From: Viola odorata
Taxonomy: Eukaryota > Streptophyta > Magnoliopsida > Malpighiales > Violaceae
Assembly (NCBI GenBank): GCA_963691705.1
Contig: OY829537.1
Span: 72,747,352-72,811,351, forward strand
Reading direction: 5' to 3'
Length of the DNA: 64,000 nucleotides
The notes under the pieces: model-generated
Database searches by the model: none
What the model saw: the letters and a program-made list of their open reading frames with translations, nothing else
What the model was told of the DNA's origin: nothing
Part shown: piece after piece, positions 21,718 through 32,111 of the stretch
How the letters are laid out: each line of letters begins with the position of its first letter
Numbering within the stretch: position 1 is the first letter of the stretch
Made by a program: the position numbers and the translations under genes

Positions 21718-23292
21718 CTATTCTTCACTACTCTCGAATTCCTTCTCCTTGGTCTCATCCTCACCATCACTTGTCTCAACTTCACTTTCAGTTTCATAAT
21801 TACCCTCTTGGATCACAACCACTCGTCGGTTAGGACATTCGGAAGCAATGTGACCCCTTCCTTGGCACCAATAGCATTGGACACTAGATGAAAATTTCCT
21901 TGGTTGGTTCGGGTTGGTAGGTGTGTTGGGAGTTTGTTTTAGTGGGGGTTTTGAGGGATTATTTTTGGTGTAGGGTGTGTAAGGTTTTGGTGGGTGTATG
22001 TCAGCTTTGGAGTCTTTTGGGGTAGATGGGTCTTTGGAATAGGACTTCCACGGTGTTTTCGGAGTTGAGGAAAAGGGTTGGGTTCGACATAGGTAAGACT
22101 TCTTCTTTGTGGACTCATAAGCTTCCACTTTAATGACGTAATGAAGCATTGATTGCAAGTGATCGAGCTCCTTCAACTCAAGCTTATACCTAATCTGATC
22201 ATTGAGGCCATTGAGGAACCGTGCCATGGTAACTTCTTCACTCTCTTCGGTATTGGTCTTGATCAAGAGTTCCTCTACCTCATTGAAGTACTCTCCCACG
22301 GACTTAGAACCTTGCTTGAGACCCTGTAACTTGTTCTGCAAGCCTCTTTTGTGATGTGCGGGCATGAACCTTGCTCTCATCACCCTTTTCATCTCTTCCC
22401 AATCTTGGATAGCATCCACTTCTCCTCTTTCCTTACACACTTTCTCCCACAAACTAATGGCATAATCCTCAAACTCTATTGCCGCCAATTTAATCTTCTT
22501 ATCCTCTGAATACCGATGACAGTTAAAAATGCGCTGAATTTTTCCTTCCCATTTAAGGTACTCCGAAGGGTCCGTGGAGCCCTTAAAGGTAGGAATTTGC
22601 ACCTTGATACCACTCAACTTGTCATCAACCCTAGGCTCTTGTGGCCACTCAACATGTTCAACAAACTGTGACCCTTGTTCTCGTTGTCGTCTTCCCCTAG
22701 TCCGCTGCGCAATCTACTCAAATTCGGCGTTAGCTTCCTCATAAGGATTCTCATAATACTCTCGAGTGTGATGGGGTGTGGTAACAACATGGAAATGAGG
22801 AACTATGGGTCGACTACTGGATGCGTGGATGCCCTCTTGACCTCGGTGGCCTTGATCATATTTCTTCCTTATAACCTTCATTTGCTCTTCGGAGATGGCT
22901 AGTCCCGGAGGGGTAACATGTGACTTTCGAGATTCCTCCTTGCGGACACTTAGGAAGTCTCGGTCGACCGCCTTCTTGGGCTCACTCTTCAACATCCTAC
23001 CCTTTTCTTCTTCACTTTGATGGCCCTCCGACTCGGTTTCAATGGAAACGTGATGCTTGAGGGTTTACCGATGGGACTTAGGTGGAAGGTTCCTTGGAGG
23101 TGTTAGAAGAATAGGGACACTAGGGTACTTGCCCTCCTCCCAGTCATGAGACTTGATAGTCTCCTCCATCAAAGTGAGGCGCTCCTCCGTCCTAACCACT
23201 GTAGCCTTCAAATCTGCCAAGGTTGTTAAGACTTGGTCAAGAGCTTCAGCACTCCTACTACCACTAGAACTAGGTCTACTTCTTCTGGACAT
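21718..23292 (-). pseudogene. Element C Gag
   Basis: Starts at an ATG at 23292 (MSRRSRPSSSGSRSAEALDQ), followed by a short heptad-like segment. The Gag core reads IPTFKGSTDPSEYLKWEGKI and LQGLKQGSKSVGEYFNEVEE. A Pro/Lys/Thr-rich linker and a canonical CCHC knuckle CYWCQGRGHIASEC follow. In-frame stops: TAA at 23065, TAG at 22714 and TAG at 21718; the frame is unchanged across all three. Gag would package the element RNA. Confidence 0.85.
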
Positions 23293-24252
23293 TTCGATAA
23301 CTCTTATTCTTCTTTTTTTACCTGGAAAATTGAAACAAACGAGATATATAGGCGTTAGTAAATAATCTCTCCCTCACGTGTTTAAACACTCGTGTTTACG
23401 GTCAACTTCGCGTTTATCCGTACCTGCACACTTAAACAAAGGTTAGAAAATAATTTCTCTCCCTCACGTGTTTAAACACTCGTGTTTGATCACTAAAAAA
23501 AGATGGCCTCACAATTGCTCAAGAATTCCACACACACAAAGCTTGCTCACCACGCAAATCCTTGCTATAGACAAACTTGTGATCCTAGTCAAGCGTTCGC
23601 TCACTAATGCTGAAGTGATTGGAACAAGAGAAGGAAGGAATCACAAGACTCAAGAGTAGGCGGCAAAGACCCAAGGAAGATGGAAAGAAAATATTTAAAA
23701 GAGTAAAAGACTCAAGAGTTTAGGACTCAAGTTTAGGTTTTTTTTATAGGTGTTTAGGACTTGAGTTTAGGACACTAAGATAAAAAGAGGAAGTCTTAAA
23801 CTTGGAGTAAAGAAGTGGGGCTCACTTTGTTAGGAATATTCACTTATAGTTAGGAATGTTGGTTCCTTTGGTCAAGTAGTCAAAAAGATTAGGGTGAGGT
23901 GTCTTATTGCATTTAATACAAAGGATTAGGGTAATTGACCCTTGATGGCCGGCCAAGTGAGGGAAATTAATTAATTAATTGGTAAACACTTGGCTAAAAA
24001 ATTTTGTAACACAATTTTGGATCAAAAGTGTCGAGGGCTAAGAACACCAAGAACAATTGATGAACACCAAAATCACACCCAAATGATTTTTTGAAATTTT
24101 TTGAATTTTAATTTTGCCAAAGTGATCACAACCAACTTTTAAGAATCCCCTTGAAAAAGGTTTGGAGAAAGACACACAAAACTCAGGATTTTCAAGAAAG
24201 AAAGGTTCGAATTTTTTTCTTACGAAAACTAGAAAACTCGCAAGGCAGCCAA
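23293..24252 (-). other. Leader of element C
   Basis: About 960 bp between PBS and gag ATG on the minus strand, AT-rich, without a gene. A 30-bp block around CTCCCTCACGTGTTTAAACA is duplicated at about 23371 and 23460. The segment near the PBS resembles the leader of element D. Confidence 0.6.
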
Positions 24253-24266
24253 GAGCTCCGCTACCA
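24253..24266 (-). promoter_or_regulatory. Primer-binding site of element C
   Basis: Minus-strand TGGTAGCGGAGCTC starts 2 nt after the 5' LTR end. Same site as in element D (26353) and element B (10326). Confidence 0.7.
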
Positions 24267-24268
24267 CT

Positions 24269-25138
24269 TGATGTGATCCGGCCAAGGGTAAGTCGACCGA
24301 ATGACGTATGGAGCTTATGGAGGACCTAGCCAAGAGAATTACCTAGGGAAACTACGACAACAAGAGGAAAGAAATACACAATATGTAAGGACAACGGAGG
24401 AACAAAACTCAAAGGACGTGGAAAGGATGGAATGTTACCTGGGAGTGGATGGATAGATGAAGAGATCGGAGTTGAGCATGTGACGAGGCGATAATCAATC
24501 TATGTAACTTGTCATCCAATGAACTTGAAATCGGCAATTAAAAAAATACATCTTTCATTCATTTAATTTGTCCACTCAAGTACAAATCGATATTCCTGGA
24601 GAAAGTTCGGGAGGAGTAATCTCTAACTCAATGACTTCTCTCAAGGAAAAGGGATGATCCCAAGGCTTATTTGATAAGAGAAGGAGTAGTCTCAACTTTA
24701 CAAATATCACACAAATTCTAAGCTAACTAAGAAAAGAAAGAAAGGAGCTATTTATAGTTCGTACATAGAAAATGGGCTTGAAAAGCCAGAAAAAAATCGG
24801 ATGGCCCTATGGGTGCTTGGCGGCATGCCGCTAGCCACTGCCAAGCCTCCCAAAACTTGTCCCTTGGCGGCATGCCGCTAGCTGCTGGTCCAAATGGCCG
24901 AAAATGGTCATTTCGTGTACGGCTTGGGCTAGACTTGTGCGCACGATTCTCTATCACAACCATAACTTGATCCTTGGCCTTGGGAGACTCCTCGCTGGAC
25001 TTGGCTTCAAACCACAAGGCCAACTTCCTTGTCATACTCCGCATGATTGGTCTTTGGGTCATGATGTCTTGAGCTTCGAGGTTAGATGTGTCATCTTGAG
25101 TGTCGAGATCAGCTTTGAAAGGGTCTGTGATTGCATCA
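24269..25138 (-). mobile_element. 5' LTR of element C
   Basis: 870 bp, TGATGTGATC ... GATTGCATCA, minus-strand TATA at 24749-24756. It differs from the 3' LTR at scattered positions, mostly transitions, so the insertion is not very recent. Confidence 0.9.
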
Positions 25139-25143
25139 CCTGG

Positions 25144-25546
25144 TTCCTCAGCTCTTCCAGCTCTTGGATGTCTAACTTTCTTTTCTCTCCAGTAGCTTTC
25201 ATGCCTGTATTGGTGTGTTTGATTGCCCAATATGCCTTATATTCCAGCTCAACAGGCAGATGGCATACCTTACCATACACCATTCTGAAGGGGCTCATCC
25301 CAATGGGTGTCTTGTAAGCGGTTCTGTAGGCCCAAAGTGCCTCATCCAGCCCTTCCTCAAGGGGTTGACTGTTTTAGTTAAGATGGATTTAATCTGTCTA
25401 TTTGAGACCTCTGCTTGGCCATTTGTCTATGGGTGGTAAGCAGTAGACACTCGGTGTGTAATTCTATATCTCTTGAATAACGCTGCAATTATCTTGTTAC
25501 AAAAGTGAGTTCTCCTATCACTGATGATCCCACGAGGAACTCCAAA
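25144..25546 (-). pseudogene. Athila integrase core
   Basis: Reads FGVPRGIISDRRTHFCNK (second catalytic Asp), STAYHP then a stop in place of Gln, TNGQAEVSNRQIK (catalytic Glu), [20 protein letters not shown] and [16 protein letters not shown], all classic Athila integrase. It is cut on both sides: at 25143 by element C and at 25547 by the D/E composite. A TAG near 25423 and small frameshifts show decay. Confidence 0.8.
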
Positions 25547-25551
25547 CCTGC

Positions 25552-26350
25552 TGATGCGATCACACATAGCCTAACCTTGAGGAGGTTCACGTATCCTATC
25601 GGGAGACAACGACTGAACAAATATATTACCAGGAACGGTCAATTACCGAAAAAGCTGAAGGAAGATACCGGGAAAAAGATAGCCTTGAAACCAGAAGCAC
25701 ACTAGTGTGTGTACACAAGCAGCGAGCAAGAAAAGACTCGGGTGGCCGAAAAAGGAAACAATACCGGTTTGGAGAGTTACCAGATTGGGCAAGAGTTACC
25801 AGATGGGGAGAGTTGCCAGGTTCCGTTGTCTTCTATCCAACTCTACCGGACCATTACTACTATAAATAGTGGACTGCTTATTTTATTTTAGGGAGTTTTT
25901 GTCTGAGTGTTTATTGCTACAGTTTTGAATACTCCTCCCTCTAAACACCTAGAACGCTCTTTGTGACTATAAAGTCTAGAAAACGGCTTGATTCCTTGCA
26001 AGTAAAATACCCATGTCTTCAACATTTAAATTGTTGTTTTTGTTATAATAGTTAGTTTCATTGAATATCTTGGATTCTATTGGTGGATGATTAAATACAA
26101 GTTAGATTTGAATTTTTATTGTTGATTTATCATCTTGGATTGAATTTTTATCCACAAATCCATCCATTTAACTCCCGTTTTCCATGTTCTTCATTTCTTC
26201 ATATTTTCGCTACGCATAACATCTCTAACTTCTTCATTTATTGCGATTTCATTCTGTATTGCTTCAAATCGCCTGGATTTTATTGGGTAACTCAAGCTAG
26301 ATCCAAAGGTAACCCGATCCAACTCTTTAATACGACTCTGGAACTCATCA
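25552..26350 (+). mobile_element. 5' LTR of element D
   Basis: 799 bp from TGATGCGATC to CATCA, TATA box (TATAAATA) at 25861-25868. Very similar to 28765-29506; the end of the 3' copy lacks about 40 bp found here. Confidence 0.85.
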
Positions 26351-26352
26351 AG

Positions 26353-27171
26353 TGGTAGCGGAGCTTTATTGCTTGAGTTTTCCAGATTTTGGGTCTTTTG
26401 CAATCGGTCAAAATAGAAGTGAAATCTATGGTTAAAAAAACTCTAGAATTGTGTTGTTTATGATTGTCTTGAGTTTTTTGAACTTTTGGTGAAGAAATTA
26501 AGTTATTTGAGTAACAAATTTAAGAGTTGCCATTTTTCAAATTTTTGGGTGTTCTTTGTGTTCTTCGTGTTCATCTTCATATATGTTACCCACCCAGAAA
26601 ATTCTAAAATTCGGTGTCAATAAAATCCATCCTGTGTGTAGCAATATTTACTCTTGAGTCTTCCAAAAATTTTGTGGAATTATTATACATTTTGGCCAAA
26701 ATAGAAAGGTGCGCAACTTTCAATCGAGAAAAGTGCATCTTATGTTGTTGGTCTGTTTATAGTGTGTTCCAGCTAGAATTTTCCTTTCTATCCTTTATGA
26801 AAGTTGTAGCTCTGTCTTAGGAGTATACCTATTTAATTTCTTGATTTTTAGCCATCGTTCTTTTTTTTTTTTAAGTATCGAAGCTGCAGGTCTGTCCAAG
26901 AACAACTCCCTCAAACATAGCTTTTTCATTGCTTTTCAACCAATTGTTCTTCTTCCTTCTTGGTTTAAATTTATTGTGCTTAGTCTCATAATTGTGTGCT
27001 ATTCCTTTTGAGTCTTGCGGTTATTATTTAACATGAAAGGATTGATCAATAGTGAGCTTACGAATTGAGATTGTGTGAGAACAATGTTGAGAGAGCTAAA
27101 CACGAGAGACACATGTTAGGGTATTGCTTGTTCCACTAACACCTATGGATATCTCGCTTGTTAATTTTGCA
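26353..27171 (+). other. PBS and leader of element D
   Basis: PBS at 26353-26364, then about 800 bp AT-rich leader without a gene. A good splice acceptor (TTAATTTTGCAG, ending 27172) precedes the first ORF, so the ORF may be translated from a spliced RNA. Confidence 0.5.
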
Positions 27172-27189
27172 GACACAAAGTCATAAGAG

Positions 27190-27741
27190 TGTGATAGTGA
27201 ATGGGGTAACCAAGAAGTGTGTGATGATGAGGGTAGCTACCAAGACGGTGGTGATTATAGATATGAATCCTATGGTGAGGTTAGCCACCACCTCAATGAT
27301 GATGATGACTACCAAACGTCTAGTGTTGAAGATAATGGTTTCTATGGTGTCACTAGCAACCATTCCAATGATCATGATGGTCACCAACCATCTAGTATTG
27401 ATGATTATGGTTCCTATAGAGATGATGGCAGTTATTTCATCGATGAAGGAGGCTACAGTCCGCATGGTGAAGATGACTACCACTCTTATGCATCTGATGG
27501 TTACCAATGTCATGGTAATGAAACATATGAATCTTATGGTGAAGATGACTATAGGCGTAGTGTTAATAGTTCGAAAGAATACCACTATCAAGGGAACGTA
27601 AGTTATAGTGAGTATGTTGGCTACGAAGAGCCACCGAGTCCTCAATCCTCAAGCTATGGAATAGGTTCCAATTTTAAACAAAGCCTTGGCTATGGTCCCA
27701 ACTCCAGACGACCCGTCTTCTACACAAGTGCCCGAATCTGA
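27190..27741 (+). CDS. Element D ORF1, Tyr/Asp/Gly/Ser-rich repeat protein
   Basis: Open from 27187 (after a TAA) to the stop at 27739; 174 residues if read from the GTG at 27217. The true start is unclear: no ATG is well placed and an acceptor site lies just upstream. The protein is built from degenerate repeats of the type DDGSYxxDGGDYxYxSYGE, rich in Tyr, Asp, Gly, Ser and His and poor in hydrophobic residues. That suggests a disordered, low-complexity protein. No known domain recognised. It occupies the place of gag in a non-autonomous element. Acidic, so unlikely to bind RNA like a normal Gag. Confidence 0.5.
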   Translation, partial: CDSEWGNQEVCDDEGSYQDGGDYRYESYGEVSHHLNDDDDYQTSSVEDNGFYGVTSNHSNDHDGHQPSSIDDYGSYRDDGSYFIDEGGYSPHGEDDYHSYASDGYQCHGNETYESYGEDDYRRSVNSSKEYHYQGNVSYSEYVGYEEPPSPQSSSYGIGSNFKQSLGYGPNSRRPVFYTSARI

Positions 27742-28229
27742 AATAATCATGATAGACTGCACGTCAACGGTAACCGACAGTCCGACAACCCCTATCGGGG
27801 ACCTTGCAGAAAGTTACCGGGAATCACCAGCCAAGCGATGACCTACTGGGACGCTAACGAAAATCTAACAAGAGTCGTCAGTCACCTCCACATCGACCCA
27901 ACCTAGCACCTCTAACCATCCAAATTTCAAGGCACCTCCAACCATCCCAACGTTGCTAAAGAAACCAAAAATCGTCTTCCCCAACTCCTCTTGAGCACAA
28001 GCTGTACCTGGTACACCATGCACCAACTCAAGAGGGATTAAAGGCCATGTTCCGAGCGTGGTGGCTTGGACAAGGCAAGTCGGTTGATGATCTCCCATTT
28101 TTGCTTAAACCTAATAATGAGCATGCGAATAGGAATTTGAGTGGACTAAAAAAAGAGGAGAGTGTGCGTAATAACTGTGTTGAAAATAAGATGATTAAGC
28201 ACCCTATGAGCAAGATGAATGAATAGAAA
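27742..28229 (+). other. Spacer between ORF1 and ORF2 of element D
   Basis: About 490 bp with no supportable gene. The part near 27850-27930 repeats CACCTCYAACCATCC-like segments. Confidence 0.4.
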
Positions 28230-28730
28230 ATGGAGAGTGATGGCAATCAAACACTTGGGAATGAGTTGGGTGAGTACCACCAAACACTTGGGAATGTGTT
28301 TGATATTTTTGTCAACCCGTTGTTTAAGTTTGGGAGGTTTACATTGGGGAGTGAAAAAAGTAAGCGTGCTATCAAAAGTGAATGTAACCATACTTTTGGG
28401 AGTGAGTCTGGTGATCACATCGAGCCAAATATCTTTCAAGGATTTGTCAACCCTTTGTTTGAACTTGGAGATATTACTTGGGAGAGTGAAAAAAGTGGGG
28501 AAGGGGATAGAGAGAATACCTTGTATTCTAAAATGGATGACCCATTCTTTTCCAGTTATGATCCTTTTTTGCAGGAACTTCCTACTGATTTTATCAAGGA
28601 TTTTGGAGCTTATGAGGATCCTTTCTTAAGCTACCTTCCAAGGCAATGTAATGAGCATATTCGAAAGCATTCCTTGCAAAACATCCTGAGTTATGTGTGC
28701 CCCAGCCAAAATCCAAAATTAAGGTTATAG
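28230..28730 (+). CDS. Element D ORF2, internally repeated protein
   Basis: ATG at 28230, 166 residues, stop at 28728. Contains an internal duplication: FVNPLFKFGRFTLGSEKS and FVNPLFELGDITWESEKS about 60 residues apart, each preceded by an acidic segment with NQTLG or NHTFG. No known domain recognised and no signal peptide or membrane segment seen. A second frame just downstream encodes IDSRTNPLKGKGDDVIA across the polypurine tract into the LTR, homologous to the pol tail of elements C and E; ORF2 could have continued into it before a frameshift. Confidence 0.5.
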   Translation: MESDGNQTLGNELGEYHQTLGNVFDIFVNPLFKFGRFTLGSEKSKRAIKSECNHTFGSESGDHIEPNIFQGFVNPLFELGDITWESEKSGEGDRENTLYSKMDDPFFSSYDPFLQELPTDFIKDFGAYEDPFLSYLPRQCNEHIRKHSLQNILSYVCPSQNPKLRL

Positions 28731-28747
28731 ATTCAAGGACGAATCCT

Positions 28748-28764
28748 CTCAAAGGGAAAGGTGA
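28748..28764 (+). promoter_or_regulatory. Polypurine tract of element D
   Basis: AAAGGGAAAGG next to the 3' LTR start at 28765. Confidence 0.65.
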
Positions 28765-29506
28765 TGATGTGATCGCGCATAGCCTAGCCTTGAGGAGGTT
28801 CATGTATCCTATCGGGAGTCGACGACCGAACAAACATGTTACCGGGAACAATCAATTACCGGGAAAGCTGAAGGAAGATACCGGGAAAAAGACAGCCTTG
28901 AAACCAGAAGCACACGAGTGTGTGTACACAAGCAGCGAGCAAGCAAAGACTCGGGTGGCCAAAAAAGGAAATGATACTGATTTGGAGAGTTATCGGATGG
29001 GGAGAGTTACCGAATTCCGTTGTCTTCTATCCAACTCTACCGGACCATTACTACTATAAATAGCAGACTGCTTATTTTATTTTAGGGAGTTTTTGTCTAA
29101 GTGTTTATTGCTTGAGTTGAGAATACTCCTCCCTCTAAACACCTCGAACGCTCCTTGTGAGAATCAAGTCTAGAAAACGGCTTGATTCCTTGCAAGTAAA
29201 ATACCCCTTTGCCTTCAACCTTTGAATTGTTGTTTTTGCTATAATAGTTGGTTTTATTGAATATCTTGGATTCCAATGGTGGATGATTAAATACAAGTTA
29301 TATTTGAATGTTTATTATTGATTGATCATCTTGGATTGAATTTCTATCCTTAAATCCATCCATTTAACTTTCGTTTTCCATGTTCTTCATTTCTTCATAT
29401 TTTCACTGCGCATAACATCTCCATCTTCTTCATCTATTGCGATTTCATTTTGTATTTCTTGAAATCACTTGGGTTTTATTGGGTAACTCGAGTCTGGATC
29501 TCATCA
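28765..29506 (+). mobile_element. 3' LTR of element D
   Basis: 742 bp from TGATGTGATC to CATCA, TATA at 29055-29062. Its last base abuts TGATG, the terminal bases of element E's LTR, with no intervening target sequence. Confidence 0.8.
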
Positions 29507-30420
29507 TGATGCGTTTCGAGTTCCCTTTTGAAGAATCGAATGCGATGAGCTTTGCAGTTAAGGATCTAGCTTGAGTTATCAAGTGAGTCTAATGGGTAAT
29601 CTCAACAAAGACGATGAATAAAGCGGAAAAAGAGAGAATGAAGTACGCAGCAGAAAATAAGAAGAATGAAGATGAACACAGAAGTGAAATAACAATGGAA
29701 TTTGCAATGGATAATTTGATTCAAAATAATCAATCAACAGTAAACATCCAAATCACACTCACTCATAAACATCCAAATACGGAAACCCAAGATAAATTAT
29801 TGAACACAAATATCCCAAATCCTTAAAGGATGTAACACTCAAACAGTAAAATTAAAAGGGTTGAAGACTAGAGATCTTTTACTTACAACGAATCAAGTCG
29901 TCTTCTTGACTGGATTCTTACAAGGTGAGTTTCTGGTGTTTAAGGGCGGAGTATTCTCAACGCAAGCAAAAATACTTTACACAAAAACTACCTAGAAATG
30001 AAAAGTAGTGTGCTATTTATAAGCTGGAGAAGCCGGTAGGTTTAAGGAAGTTAACGGTTCCCGGTTGGTCTTGACACGTCAGCACTATGGAAAGGAAACA
30101 AAACCCATTTGACTTAGGTTGACTTCCTTCCCGTTAAGTGTACCGTCTCGGTGGCCTCCCTTGTCGAGTCGACACGTCTCCCTGGTATCTTCTTGAAAGG
30201 TTTCTGGAAGATGGTTGCACCCGATAACTCCTTGGAGGTTACCGGTACTTGGTTAAACCCTGTGGTAATCTGCATTAGCATTTGACTTGGTGAATGGGAA
30301 GCTTTTGTATTCATCTCTTGTTTGATCTATAGCGTCAACCTCTTGGTTCTGCTGTGGGTTACCGATCCTCTTGGAGCCATATCCGGTTCTTGAAGCTTTG
30401 GGGTTTGCGTGATCGCATCA
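29507..30420 (-). mobile_element. 3' LTR of element E
   Basis: 914 bp; minus-strand start TGATGCGATCACG at 30420 and end ACGCATCA at 29507. TATA (minus) at 30014-30021. Homologous to the LTRs of D in the region after TATA (for example GAGAATACTCC). The pol frame continues into it. Confidence 0.75.
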
Positions 30421-30572
30421 TCTCCTCTCCCTTTAGAAGGATTCGTCCTTGAATCCAATTCTTCAAGATTCCCATCACCTGCATTGTAAAGAGATAGATC
30501 ATTAATATGGAAGGAGTTACTGATTAATCCATACTCACCCGGTAAATCAAGGATGTAGGCAATGTCATTGAT
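30421..30572 (-). pseudogene. Element E integrase tail and polypurine tract
   Basis: After a TAG at 30573 the frame reads AYILDLPGEYG, FHINDLSLYN and DSRTNPSKGRGDDAI, crossing the polypurine tract (30421-30434, minus-strand CTTCTAAAGGGAGAGGAGA region) into the LTR. The SRTNP...GDD motif is shared with element D. Confidence 0.65.
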
Positions 30573-31439
30573 CTAGCGGAGGATTTCAAACGGTCCATCA
30601 CCTCGGGGACTCAGTTTTCCCTGCCGCTCTTGAGGAAATATTTCCTTGCGCCAGTGTAACCAGACCCATTGCCCTGGCTCAAAATATTTAGGCGTCTTGC
30701 CCTTGTTATGTTTAGTGGACACCCTTTCGTTCATGGCCTCGATGTTCTTCCGGACTTGCTCATGCAGCCTCCGGACTTCTTCCGCCTTAGCGTCACTATC
30801 TACACACTTAAGAACACTTAAAGGCAAGGGTAAGAGATCCAGAGGGGTTAAGGGTTGAAACCCGTATGCCACCTAGAATGGGGAAAAACCAACGGTAGAA
30901 TGATGGGCATGGTTATATGCAAATTCAATAAAAGCAATGTTGTCTTCCCATTTAGACCTTTTTGTTTGCACCATGACCCTTAGCAGCGACCCTAAATTTC
31001 TATTCACTACTCTCGTCTGTCCGTCTGTTTGAGGGTGACAAGTGATGGAGAAAAGAAGTTTAGTGCCTAGTAAGGACCATAACGTGCACCAGAAATGACT
31101 CAAGAACTTAGTGTCCCTATCACTAACGATTGTCCTAGGCATGCCATGGAAACGGACAATGTTTTGGAAGAATAGATGAGCAACACGAACAACATCATGA
31201 GTTTTTGCACATGGAATAAAATGAGCTATCTTAGAGAAATGGTCAACCACCACAAAAATAAAGTCATTACCAGTTTTAGACCTCGGTAGCCCTAGAATAA
31301 AATCCATTGATAAATCAACCCAAGGATGACTAGCTACCGATAGTGGCATGTATGACGCATGATGCATAGAGGTGGACTTAGCTCTTTTGCATATAAGACA
31401 TCTAGAGGCCACTTTTGTCACATCAACTTTCATTTCCGG
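30573..31439 (-). pseudogene. Element E integrase
   Basis: Motifs: CLICKRAK (zinc-binding Cys pair), [12 protein letters not shown] (first Asp), [13 protein letters not shown] (second Asp), then [10 protein letters not shown] where element C has [10 protein letters not shown]. The catalytic Glu is Arg here, so this integrase should be inactive. Stops at 30873 (TAG) and 31440 (TGA). Confidence 0.8.
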
Positions 31440-32111
31440 TCAGAAGAAATGCACCTTTAAAGCATGCAATATTTTAGTGATGCCAAAATGACCTATTAAC
31501 CCACCCCCATGAGCTTCTAGTACCAGTAATTCCCCGATTCTAGATTTTGGTATGCAAAGTCGTTTATATTTAAATAAAAATTCGTCATGCTTCACAAAAT
31601 GCAAGTAGGGTCCTTTATCGCATGTGGGATATATGTCACATAAAGTATCGTCTTGTTCATAAAGGTCTACTAGATGTGCAAACCCAAAAATCTTAGCATC
31701 AAGAGAAAAAATTAGCATGTACCTTCTAGAAAGGGCATCAGCAACCATGTTATCCTTTCCTTTCTTGTATTTGATTGTGTAATGGAATGCTTCAATGAGC
31801 TCCATCCATTTCGCATGCCTTTTGTTTAGCTTTGCTTGTCCATGAAGGTACTTCAGGCTCAAATGATCCGTATGGATAACAAACTAATTCGGCAGCAGGT
31901 AATGCTCCCAAACCATGAGCGACCTCACCAATACGTACAAATCCCGATCATACGTTGAATAGTTGAGTTGGACTCTTGATAGTTTCTCACTAAAGTAGGC
32001 TATCGGGCGTCCATCTTGAGCAAGCATTGCCCCGATATCTATCCCGCTAGAATCACACTCTAACTCAAACAGCTTACTGAAATCCGGTAAGGCAAGTATT
32101 GGTGACCGCAT
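31440..32111 (-). pseudogene. Element E RNase H and integrase zinc region
   Basis: Reads [33 protein letters not shown], a TAG at 31884, then [19 protein letters not shown] and [11 protein letters not shown], followed by [12 protein letters not shown] (His residues of the integrase zinc region). Same order as in element C. Confidence 0.8.

Larger units (their letters stand above)
17287..25138 (-). mobile_element. CRM-like Ty3/gypsy element C, complete with both LTRs
   Basis: 7.85-kb minus-strand element: 5' LTR 24269-25138, PBS, leader, gag-pol (23292 to below 18491), polypurine tract, 3' LTR 17287-18155. TSD is CCTAG (17282-17286) and CCTGG (25139-25143), one transition apart. Joining the flanks restores the Athila integrase frame exactly, which confirms the borders. 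The RT and RNase H sequence and a polyprotein end that reads through the polypurine tract into the LTR point to the CRM (centromeric) lineage; that lineage call is from memory of the family. About a dozen in-frame stops make it defective. Confidence 0.85.
25552..29506 (+). mobile_element. Non-autonomous CRM-like LTR element D
   Basis: Plus-strand element of 3.95 kb with LTRs 25552-26350 and 28765-29506, PBS TGGTAGCGGAGC at 26353-26364 and polypurine tract at 28748-28764. LTR ends (TGATGYGATC ... CATCA), PBS and the sequence across the polypurine tract match CRM-like elements C and E, but there is no gag, protease, RT or integrase. Instead it has two unfamiliar ORFs. It probably moves with proteins from a CRM-like partner. 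The left TSD is CCTGC (25547-25551); its partner lies at 33983, beyond the fused element E. Confidence 0.75.

Noticed and set aside
27158..27645. Met/Thr-rich and Ile/Thr-rich frames over element D ORF1
   Set aside because: Shadow frames of the Asp/Tyr-rich repeats, whose composition explains them.
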